In this document: positions 11,374-20,095 of the stretch, piece after piece | Layout: every line of letters starts with the position of its first letter | Position numbering within the stretch: position 1 is the first letter of the stretch | Assembly: GCF_910594005.1 (NCBI RefSeq) | Contig: NC_057828.1 | Coordinates: forward strand, 5,344,235 to 5,408,234 | DNA from: Cervus elaphus | Taxonomy: Eukaryota > Chordata > Mammalia > Artiodactyla > Cervidae | Reading direction: 5' to 3' | DNA: 64,000 nt | Program-made: the position numbers and the translations under genes | The notes under the pieces: model-generated | Database searches by the model: none | What the model was told of the DNA's origin: nothing | The model's input: the letters and a program-made list of their open reading frames with translations, nothing else

Positions 11374-11703
11374 GGCGAGGGCTCCCTGGTGGCACAGTAG
11401 ATGAGAGCCCATCGGCCGATGCAGGGAACAGGTTCGATTTCTGGTCCAGGAAGATTCTACATGCTGTGGAGCAACTAAGCCCGAGCATCACTATTACTGA
11501 GCCTGAGCTCCAGAGCCTGCAAGCCACGCCTACTGAGCCTGCGCGCTGCACCCGCTGCAGCCCAGGCGCCTAGAACCTGCGCTCTGCAACAGGAAGAGCC
11601 ACCCCAGTGAGGAGCCCGCACTGCAGCAGAGTAGCCCTCCTCGTGGCAGCTAGAGAAAGCCCTGTGCAGCAAGGAAGACCCAGCCAGCCAAAAACAGAAG
11701 ATC
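11374..11703 (+). repeat. CHR-type tRNA-Glu SINE, full length
   Basis: Starts at 'gggctccctggtggcacag' and runs through 'ggttcgatttctggtccag' and the 'gagcctgcg' body to an A-rich tail. Flanked by aaatgccag at 11365-11373 and 11704-11712. Confidence 0.9.
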
Positions 11704-11712
11704 AAATGCCAG

Positions 11713-11944
11713 AGGGAAGACCGGTCTACCTTTATACTCTTTATAGAAGATATTACAAAATTGTCATATAAAAAGACAACCAAAGACTATGTAGCTAAAC
11801 ATATAGAAAAATCTATTATAGAAGATTATAGAGTTTGTTGGTTAAAAAAGTGACTTTTTTAGTTTGTAGTGTATATGGTTTAAGATCTTGTTTGTTTTTT
11901 TTTTTAGTTCTACCAGTTTATTGCTACCAACCCATCTCCCTCCA
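11713..11944. other. AT-rich spacer between SINEs
   Basis: No ORF or motif of note, apart from a short T-run near 11891. Confidence 0.5.
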
Positions 11945-12050
11945 CCCTCGTGCACACATGCTCAGTCATGGACTTCAGCCCGCCAGGCTCCTCTGTCCAT
12001 GGACTTTTCCAGGTAAGAATACTGGAGTGGGTTGCCATTTCCTTCTCCAT
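11945..12050 (-). repeat. Bov-A SINE fragment, antisense
   Basis: 'tgctcagtcatggac' through 'aagaatactggagtgggttg' and 'ccatttccttctcc'. Confidence 0.8.
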
Positions 12051-12116
12051 AAGATCATTTTTATATGCAGTTTATTGTTCCTCATCTAAATAAATGTTCA
12101 CTTATTTATTTTATTC

Positions 12117-12450
12117 TTTTTTTTTTTTTTTTGGCTATGCGGGGTGTTCATTGCCATGAGGGCGTTCCTCTAGTTGTGGAGACTGGGGGGCTACTCTCTA
12201 GTTGTGTGCCGGCTTCTCATTGCGGTGTCTTCTCCTGTGGAGCACATGCTTTAGGGTGTGAGGGCTTCAGTAGTTGCTGTACGTGGGCTCAGTAACCGTG
12301 GCTCCTGGTCTCCAGAGCACGGGCTCAATAGTTGTGGTGTACATGCCTAGTTGCTCTGCTGTATGTGGGATCTTCCTGGATCAGGGATCGAACCTGTGCC
12401 TCCTGCATTGGCGGGCAGATTCTTTACCACTGAGCCACCAGGGAAGCCCC
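12117..12450 (-). repeat. CHR-type SINE, antisense, full length
   Basis: T-tail at 12117-12132, CHR body in reverse, and the tRNA-like head 'accactgagccaccaggga' at the right end. Confidence 0.9.
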
Positions 12451-12504
12451 AAATAATCACTTTTGAATCTAATTTTCTCTCAATAATTTTACATTATTTT
12501 TCTA

Positions 12505-12808
12505 ATGAAAGTCACTCAGTCATGTCCAACTCTTTGCAATTCCATGGACTGTCCATGGAATTCTCTAGGCCAGAATACTGGAGTGCATGGCCTTTCCCTT
12601 CTCCAGGGGATCTTCCCAACCCAGGGATCAAACCCAGGTCTCCCACATTGCAGGCAGATTCTTTACCAGCTGAGCCACAAGGGAAACCCAAGAATACTGG
12701 AGTGGGTAGCCTATCCCTTCTCCAGGGGATCTTCCCAACCTAGAAATCGAACCGGGGTCTCCTGCATTGAAGGTGGATCTTTTACCAACTGAGCTATCAG
12801 AGAAGCCC
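12505..12808 (-). repeat. Bov-tA SINE plus second partial unit, antisense
   Basis: A complete antisense Bov-tA ends at about 12690 ('gctgagccacaagggaaac'). It is followed by a second head-containing partial unit (12691-12808) that ends in 'gagctatcagagaagccc'. The two partly repeat each other, as expected from tandem insertion or unequal exchange. Confidence 0.85.
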
Positions 12809-15080
12809 AGAGGGCTAGGCTACAAAACTTTTGCTCTGACATTGGACACTGTAAAATGTTTCATCAGTTATTTACTAAAGAGGTCTTTATTTACTAAAGA
12901 GGTCTAAAGATTGAAATTCATTTAGAATCAAGGGGGGTGGGGTGTGAGTAGAGAAAATCTGGCATTGTGTCTTTGGTCTAGATAATTTAACCCCTTTTAA
13001 CAAATCAAGGGCAAGCCCACATTCACCCCCTGAGAGTTCTGTTTGTATATATGGAGTTGGGTGGGGGATTCTCACCTGGACTTCAGAGGATCTCCTGACT
13101 GGTTCTCCCTATTTCTAATTGCCTTAGCTTTTAACTTCTGACCCCTTCAGTGTCCCTAATACTCCATTATTTTTCCTTCCCCCTTTGGGAGAGACTAATG
13201 GAGCCAGAAACATGATTATTTACATCAAAAAGGAACTGGGGCAGTTTATCACAAAAGAGACTTACTGTGTTATCAGAGCTGTTAAAAAAGAATATGGTAA
13301 GCCTCTAAGAATTGATGATCATTAAAAGATATTCAAGATATATTGTAAAGGGAGGGGTGGGTGAGGTGGGGGAAGCAAGTTGCAAAACAATATGCATAGT
13401 TATAGCCTGTTCTTTTCCTAAAATTACTATATTTCATTCATTCTAAGATACACACACATACAACCAAATTTTAACATCTCTGATCAATGGCCTATCAGAG
13501 TTTAACTGGCATTTTTTTCTCTTAGAGGTCTATAAAATAAAAAACATAATCAAATGATACCTTAGATTTGATGAAATACAGCAATTGTTAAAAAACAAAA
13601 CTTGAACTAAATAAATTTAAAGATGAAATTTACTTTACTCAAGGATTCGTGAACCAGACAGAAGACAAATAGAAGGACACAGTTGTACAAAATGGAAGTT
13701 TTGCTAAGAGGAAATAGAAGCTTTTTTACAGGCAGAAAGAGGGTAGGACAAGGAAGTTTAAAGTGGATTATTTGGGGAAGTTTACGTTTTCCTTGAAAGG
13801 TGGGTGGAATCTTAGTAGGCAGATTGCCTCACTAGTGCAGACCAGGACATTTCAGACTGATTGGTTTAAAATGTCTCATTCCTGGGAGAGGCCAAAACTA
13901 CCTTAGGTATTGGGTCTTGGTGGTGCTTAGCGTAAATGACCCAATTTGGGGGCTCCTGCTTCTTTTTTATATATATAGCACATTAATCAGACGAGGATGC
14001 ATCTTGAAAGCCCTAGTCTGGAAAACCCTTCAGCTGTTTAGAAAGCCTTCTATTAAACTGAAAAACCCTAGGTGTTGAGGCACAAACAAACTGGTTACCA
14101 AGAACCTGCTTGTAGGGCTGGTTGACATGGCAATCAGAGGATTGTCATGTAAGGGAGTGATTGGGGCTGGGATTCTAATGCGGCTTCTCACTTTGAAAGC
14201 AGATAAACGTCCAAGTGTGAAGAGATTCAACACCCTTCTGACTTGATTTATGCCCAGTCCTGGACTGGCTGGGACTCTCTTATTAAGCTGGTAGCTGAAG
14301 GAACAAGACCAAGAGGAAATAAAAGGTGCCTGGAGTCCCAACTGCTTTACCATCAAAGGGTGTCCTTTCTCAGTAGCAGGACTGTATCCTTTACCCAGTT
14401 CAGTAAAATGTTATCCTAGGCAAGTTCTGTTGAGCCTGTAGCCCTAGGGGTATCTTGGCTTCCTACTACATTAGTGTAATATATTCAAGTGTATTTGCAT
14501 ACAAAAAAGTTAGAATACAGGGTAAATTAATGAGAGATTATTTCTCAAGAATGAGATTAATGGAGATTTAAACTTTGTACTTTTATATTTCTCTATTATT
14601 ACCTTAAAAAAAAACTCACTTAAATTATACCTTTATAATCGAAGGAAAAAGGTAAAGCTATTCCAATGGGAAAACACAGGCTAATATTAATAATTAAGTG
14701 GGTAAGCGACTGATGTATTTCCTTTTCACATCTTAACCCTCAACTTTCTAAAGAGCATGAATTGTTTTTTCCCATACGAAAATGTGTTTTAATAAATAAA
14801 AGAAACTCCCTTCAAACACATTTCACTTCTGCAAATAAAAATAAACGCACAAATTCTTCAACATCGCAAGGAAAAAATTGTTTATTTCTAAATCAAATTT
14901 ACACAGGATTCGGATTTATTCATTAAGCAAACACGCCGGTGAGAATAAATTGAGTGCCTACTGTCGGGTTAGAGAAAACTCTTGTTGTGGCTTTCTCGCT
15001 TATTATGTCAATTTGATTTTAAAAATCTGTTTTTAATAAAAGACAGTTTCAAGAAACCTGTAACTTTCGAAAACTTCTAA
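12809..15080. other. Intergenic upstream of the promoter
   Basis: No host gene. Around 13600-14450 lies moderately GC-rich sequence with a polypurine/polypyrimidine look that may be an old LTR, but I cannot name it. From 14450 on it is AT-rich up to the CpG-rich promoter. Confidence 0.4.
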
Positions 15081-15169
15081 AAGACAAGGGATGCTGCGGC
15101 TTAGCGCCTCCCGTCTCACTCGACCCTCCCAAACGAGGAAGCCATCTTAAGCATCGCCTCATAGAGGAA

Positions 15170-15188
15170 ACTACATCTCCCAGAATCC
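15170..15188 (+). promoter_or_regulatory. ZNF143/SBS-type element
   Basis: 'actacatctcccagaatcc' matches the ACTACAnnTCCCAGnATGC-type element bound by ZNF143 except near its last positions. It lies about 60 bp upstream of the inferred transcription start. Confidence 0.7.
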
Positions 15189-15224
15189 TTGCGGCTTGCG
15201 TCGTGCTGGCACTTTTACTGGCAG

Positions 15225-15380
15225 GGTCTTAGAGCTGAGCCTGTAGCCGGGCGCCATCTTTGACTCTGGCAGTCTTGGATTTCTGCTGGTGTTGCTGCTG
15301 AGAAGACGGCGGGCGGCAGCGGCTAAGAAAGAAGAAAGACGTGGCAGCAAGCGGGAGTCGGGGATAGTGTCGACGGTTCG
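15225..15380 (+). other. ZC3H11A: ZC3H11A exon 1 (5' UTR, approximate start)
   Basis: GC-rich non-coding segment ending in '...cgacggttcg' before a consensus-like donor gtaaag at 15381. The 5' boundary is not visible from sequence; about 15225 is a guess between the SBS element and the second YY1 motif. The next exon I can place is at 29849, which leaves ZBED6 inside intron 1. Other alternative 5' UTR exons may exist. Confidence 0.55.
15253..15260 (-). promoter_or_regulatory. YY1-type motif
   Basis: GCCATCTT, the reverse of the AAGATGGC core bound by YY1, at the likely start of exon 1. A second copy is at 15141-15148. Downstream YY1 sites near the start site are common in TATA-less promoters. 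Confidence 0.55.
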
Positions 15381-15800
15381 GTAAAGTTTCTGTTCTCTGG
15401 TAACTAAACCCGTTTTTTTTGCTTCCCGGGTGGCTTGGGGCCGGGGAGGTGGGGGAGAGGGCGAGGGGAGTGGCCGCGGCCTCCCCTCGCCCCTGGGTCG
15501 CGGCCTAGCCCGGAAAGTCAGAGCGGGTCCTTAGGTCTTGCGGTAACGACCCCCTCCTCCACCTTCCAGCGGCCGCCGTCGCCGGGGCGGGCTGGGAGCC
15601 CCAGGTTCCCGCTTCCAGTTCCCGTCCTCCCTGCCCCCACCCCGCCCCCGCTTCACTGCCCCCACCCCCACGGCGCCTGCTCCTTTCCCAACCTTCTTCC
15701 CCTCCCCCACATCCGGTGTTGGAGAAACTGGGATCCCGGAGCAGCCCCTGGAAACCGACCTGTTACCCTACCTCCAGAGGAGAACTGACTCTAAATTGGT

Positions 15801-17155
15801 TTCTTTGGGGGCAAGAGTTTCCCTAGTTTAGCGGACCCCTGCTGCGTAAATCGGATTGAGTGCTAGGAGCTGATTTTACCTACTCTCATTCCTCTCTAGG
15901 GCCCCACTACTTGGGAGATTTTCTCAAACTCCACACACAGAAAGCCACCGACCTTATTCCGGTATCCTACACCCCTTTCGTTCCTTAATTACACTTCCCA
16001 CCCCCAGCCCTCAGCATCGGAATCAAGAACAACAGGGACACTTCCGTTCTTCTTGTGGGATTGATGAAACCGTAATGAAGAACACCCCCTAAACTCCCAT
16101 AATCGGTGCGGATTCTTATGGGGAAGGCTCATACTCTTGACATCTTCCAGCCCTTGGTTCTGGACCTTGAGAAGGAGGCTGAACTAGTGATAGCGATGTT
16201 TTTTAGGGTAAATGTGTGTAGGTACTGGGGGAAGGGGAGGGATCAACCAAGAAGGCATGAGAATGGTTTAAAGCTAGTATTTCATTTTTTGCTGCTTATA
16301 TAGAGTCCAACCTAGGAGTTACTCATTTATAGGCTGTACAGCTTCTCCAGTCTAAACATGTCTAAAAACCAAGCATGGATTAACTCTTGATACGAAAAGT
16401 AAATTGAAAAATCGCTTGTGAGTAAAATTTTAAAGTTTTACTCTCAAAGCTTTTTTTTTTTTTTTCCTGCCTATATTTTTAAAAGAACTGTGTTACTGTT
16501 ACTGTTTTAGAGTTGAAAGGGCTCAAGTAGCATTTTGCTGTTAATGACCAGTATGTGGAGTCTGATTTAACTTTCCAGAGTTGACGTTTGGAGTTATATT
16601 GCCAAATTGCAGTCCTAAATGGTGAATGTTGAATGATGCACTATGTTTTTGTTTAAATGAAATTTATGGAAAATAATTAACTTCATTCAGAATTAGGGGA
16701 AATTGATGTTGCTATCATGAGGCAGCATTAAAAAATACATATTTTAAAAGCTGAAGACATTTCAAGCAGGTTTAGTTTCTGATGAAAGAGAAAGAACATG
16801 GACCTGAGATTTAAAAAACCTGGTTTCTAGCTGCTACTCATCAACTTTATTACACTGGGAAAGTGGGCCTCAGTTCTTTTTCTATAAACATGAATAAATT
16901 GGACTATTTGAATTCAGAAGTCAGAAAGTTGGAAGGGATCTTAAAGCCCTCTATGAAAAAGTTTGGAAATGTTCTCCATTGCTGTCATTTTTCCTCCAAA
17001 AATAACCTGGCTTGGAAGTCATTGGTCCAAAGGGAATTTGACTCCCCATAGAAATTGGAGAAAAGGTGATGCAAGTAGAGAGGAACAGCTGTGTATATGT
17101 TTGAGGAGTAAACTCACTAACAGATTCTGGTACGAATTTTGGAGACTTAAAAAGG
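15801..17155 (+). other. ZC3H11A intron 1, 5' part / ZBED6 leader
   Basis: GC-poor intronic sequence between the CpG-rich region and the ZBED6 start. It holds a short T-run near 16450 and several small upstream ATGs (for example 16106, 16863, 16963), so the ZBED6 leader would contain upstream ORFs if transcribed as retained intron. No young repeat seen. Confidence 0.5.
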
Positions 17156-20095
17156 ATGAGTGTATGTACCCTAAGTGTACCAGTTTCCTCACTTTCTCCT
17201 GGTAGAAGATGTAGCACTTACAGTGGTGCTGGGATTCTGGGGTGTGTTCCTATTCCTTCTAATACAGATGAAGAAGATGTGGTAGAGGGAAAGATGGTAG
17301 CAGGAATGGATAAAGAGGCGGAATTGCCCACTAAAAAGAAAAGAAAGAAGGGTTTGCGAATTAAGGGGAAAAGGCGACGAAAGAAACTGATCCTTGCAAA
17401 AAAGTTTAGTAAGGATTTGGTATCTGGGAGGTCAGTTGCAGATGCCCCTACTTTGTTAGATTCTAGTGCCCCTGAGCAGGATGAAGAAAGTCTTTTTGAA
17501 AGCAATATAGAAAAACAGATCTATTTACCTAGTACCAGAGCCAAGACCTCCATTGTGTGGCACTTCTTTCATGTGGACCCGCAGTATACCTGGAGGGCTA
17601 TTTGTAACCTCTGTGAAAAAAGTGTTAGTAGGGGTAAACCAGGTAGCCATCTCGGCACATCTACTCTTCAACGACATCTGCAGGCAAGGCATTCACCTCA
17701 TTGGACAAGGGCCAACAAATTTGGAGTTACAAGTGGGGAGGAGGATTTTACTTTGGATGCACCTTTATCTCCCTCTTCTGCTGGAAGTAGTGGAAGCTTT
17801 GAATATATCCCTGCTGATCCATTAGATAATGGAATGGGTAAGAAACGTGATAAATCAGTATCTGATGCCCTAAGGGCACAAAGAGGGAGATTTCTCATTA
17901 AAAGTAACATTGTCAAGCATGCCTTAATTCCGGGAACAAGAGCCAAGACATCTGCAGTTTGGAATTTTTTCTATACTGATCCTCAGCACATCTCAAGAGC
18001 TGTGTGTAATATATGTAAACGAAGTGTGAGCCGGGGTAGGCCGGGTTCTCACCTAGGAACTTCAACACTTCAACGACACCTGCAGGCCACTCATCCCATC
18101 CATTGGGCAGTTGCCAACAAAGACAGTGGTGCAGTTGGAAATGGATTAGATGAAGCTGAAACTGAGAGAAATGATCTCTTGAGTGACACTTTGCGTGGAG
18201 AGAAGTCTGCAGGGGGACAAGATGTAGCAGCTGAGCACCTTAGTGACTCTGATTCAGATGAACCTCCTGTATTAGAGGTTGAAAATAGAAGATCTGAGAG
18301 TCCTACTCCTGTTGCAGAGCAAGACACTCAAATGCATGCACAAGAGCAAGAAACAGCATACTGTGAAAATTCAACCTCAAGTCAAATAAGTCAGGCAATT
18401 ATTCAAATGATTGTCGAAGATATGCATCCTTACAACTATTTCTCAACCCCAGCCTTTCAGAGGTTCCTGCAGATTGTGGCCCCTGACTATAGGTTACCCT
18501 CTGAAACTTACTTTTTCACTAAGGCTGTACCTCAATTATATGATTCAGTCAGAGAAAAAATTTTCTTAACTTTGGAGAATGTTCAGACCCAAAAGATCCA
18601 CTTGACTGTGGACATATGGACCCATGACCCATCCACTGACTATTTCATTGTGACCGTACACTGGGTCTCTTTGGAAACTACAACTTCTTTCAATAATGGC
18701 AGGATCCCCAACTTTAGAAGGTGGGCAGTTCTTTGTGTAACAGGTTTAGCCAAAAACTGTTTGATAACCAACATTTTACAAGAATTAAATGACCAGGTTG
18801 GTCTGTGGCTTTCTCCTAATTTCCTCATCCCTAGCTTCATTGTTTCTGACAGTTCTTCTAATGTAGTACACGCAGTCAAAGATGGCGGTTTTACCCACGT
18901 GCCATGCTTCCTGCGTTGTTTAAATATAGTCATTCAGGACTTTTTCTGTGAGCACAAAAGCATTGAGAACATGTTAGTGGCTGCCAGGAAAACCTGTCAT
19001 CATTTTAGTCACTCAGTCAAGGCCCGTCAGATACTGCAAGAGTTCCAAAATGATCACCAACTTCCATGGAAAAATTTGAAACAAGATGAAGCTGGCCATT
19101 GGATTTCTACCTTTTATATGTTAAAATGGCTCTTGGAGCATTGCTACTCAGTTCACCATAGTCTTGGTAGAGCCAGTGGAGTTGTGCTCACCTCCCTTCA
19201 GTGGACTCTAATGACATATGTTTGTGATATTCTCAAACCATTTGAGGAGGCCACCCAGAAAGTGAGTGTGAAGACCATAGGATTGAATCATGTGCTACCC
19301 CTAATCCATCATCTACTCCTTTCCCTGCAGAAACTCAGAGAAGATTTTCAAGTTAGAGGTATTACTCAGGCCCTCAATCTGGTAGACAGTTTATCTCTGA
19401 AACTTGAAACTGACACCCTACTAAGTGCCATGCTCAAATCCAAGCCCTGTATCTTGGCTACTTTGTTAGATCCTTGCTTTAAAAACAGTTTGGGAGACTT
19501 TTTTCCTCAAGGTGCTGATTTGGAAACTTATAAGCAGATCCTTGCAGAAGAAGTTTGTAACTATATGGAATCTTCGCCAGAGGTCTGCCATATTGCAACT
19601 TCAGAAGCTTCTGGTCCCTCAGCTATAGTAGAAGCTGATTCATTTACCTCATCTATAAGGGAAGGCACCTCCATTTCAGGATCTGTTGATAGTTCAGCTG
19701 CAGATAATGTTGCTGTTGGAGGCAAAAGCTTAATGTTTCCTTCTGCTATGGCAATAGTGGATGAATACTTCAAAGAGAAGTATTCAGAGATCTCAGGGGG
19801 TGATGACCCTTTGTTTTATTGGCAGAAGAAGGTGAACGTATGGCCAGCTTTGACCCAAGTTGCCATTCAGTATCTGAGCTGCCCCATGTGTAGTTGGCAG
19901 TCTGAATGTGTCTTTACTGCAAATAGCCACTTTCATCCAAAGCAGATCATGAGCCTGGACTTTGATAATATAGAACAGCTGATGTTTCTGAAAATGAACT
20001 TGAAAAACGTTAACTATGATTATTCTGCATTGGTTCTAAGCTGGGATCCTGAGAATGAAGTTATTCAAAGCAATGAAAAAGAAATATTATCTTAA
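17156..20095 (+). CDS. ZBED6: ZBED6, domesticated hAT transposase / BED zinc-finger transcription factor
   Basis: Single uninterrupted 979-codon ORF, the length I recall for human ZBED6. It starts at ATG with A at -3. Order: N-terminal region with a lysine/arginine-rich nuclear signal (residues 60-77); BED finger 1 with C150, C153, H174, H179; BED finger 2 with C284, C287, H308, H313; an acidic/serine linker (about 320-410); a hAT transposase-like fold (about 415-800); and a C-terminal hAT dimerisation region containing 'IQYLSCPMCSWQSEC'. Known role: a nuclear DNA-binding factor of placental mammals that recognises a GCTCG core and represses IGF2 in muscle. It is intronless and nested in ZC3H11A intron 1, so it depends on that gene's promoter. 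Open frame and strong conservation argue for a working protein, not a transposon relic. No terminal inverted repeats were noticed. Confidence 0.97.
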   Translation: MSVCTLSVPVSSLSPGRRCSTYSGAGILGCVPIPSNTDEEDVVEGKMVAGMDKEAELPTKKKRKKGLRIKGKRRRKKLILAKKFSKDLVSGRSVADAPTLLDSSAPEQDEESLFESNIEKQIYLPSTRAKTSIVWHFFHVDPQYTWRAICNLCEKSVSRGKPGSHLGTSTLQRHLQARHSPHWTRANKFGVTSGEEDFTLDAPLSPSSAGSSGSFEYIPADPLDNGMGKKRDKSVSDALRAQRGRFLIKSNIVKHALIPGTRAKTSAVWNFFYTDPQHISRAVCNICKRSVSRGRPGSHLGTSTLQRHLQATHPIHWAVANKDSGAVGNGLDEAETERNDLLSDTLRGEKSAGGQDVAAEHLSDSDSDEPPVLEVENRRSESPTPVAEQDTQMHAQEQETAYCENSTSSQISQAIIQMIVEDMHPYNYFSTPAFQRFLQIVAPDYRLPSETYFFTKAVPQLYDSVREKIFLTLENVQTQKIHLTVDIWTHDPSTDYFIVTVHWVSLETTTSFNNGRIPNFRRWAVLCVTGLAKNCLITNILQELNDQVGLWLSPNFLIPSFIVSDSSSNVVHAVKDGGFTHVPCFLRCLNIVIQDFFCEHKSIENMLVAARKTCHHFSHSVKARQILQEFQNDHQLPWKNLKQDEAGHWISTFYMLKWLLEHCYSVHHSLGRASGVVLTSLQWTLMTYVCDILKPFEEATQKVSVKTIGLNHVLPLIHHLLLSLQKLREDFQVRGITQALNLVDSLSLKLETDTLLSAMLKSKPCILATLLDPCFKNSLGDFFPQGADLETYKQILAEEVCNYMESSPEVCHIATSEASGPSAIVEADSFTSSIREGTSISGSVDSSAADNVAVGGKSLMFPSAMAIVDEYFKEKYSEISGGDDPLFYWQKKVNVWPALTQVAIQYLSCPMCSWQSECVFTANSHFHPKQIMSLDFDNIEQLMFLKMNLKNVNYDYSALVLSWDPENEVIQSNEKEILS
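17505..18116 (+). repeat. ZBED6: Tandem BED-domain duplication within ZBED6
   Basis: Residues 117-187 and 249-322 align without gaps over their cores: both have 'RAKTS.VW.FF..DPQ', 'SVSRG.PGSHLGTSTLQRHL' and C-x2-C-x20-H-x4-H spacing. Strong sequence identity but different flanks shows an internal duplication that both copies have kept. Confidence 0.9.

Larger units (their letters stand above)
15081..15800 (+). promoter_or_regulatory. CpG-rich ZC3H11A promoter region (also drives ZBED6)
   Basis: Sharp rise in G+C and CpG against AT-rich flanks. TATA-less. It holds an SBS/ZNF143-type element and two YY1-type CCATCTT motifs, typical of housekeeping promoters. The strand and role are inferred from the downstream ZC3H11A exons. 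ZBED6, 1.4 kb further on with no promoter-like sequence of its own, is established to be transcribed from this promoter in other mammals. Confidence 0.8.

Noticed and set aside
1..15000. Search for LAX1 exons upstream
   Set aside because: LAX1 is the usual neighbour in mammals, but no matching coding text was found; it presumably lies outside the window.
15435..15788. 117-codon GC-rich ORF beside the promoter
   Set aside because: Composition-driven open frame in the CpG-rich region: proline/arginine-rich, no domain, no known protein in this place.
17218..17946. Minus-strand ORFs overlapping ZBED6 (17218-17505, 17698-17946 and others)
   Set aside because: Shadows of the ZBED6 frame without domains or context.
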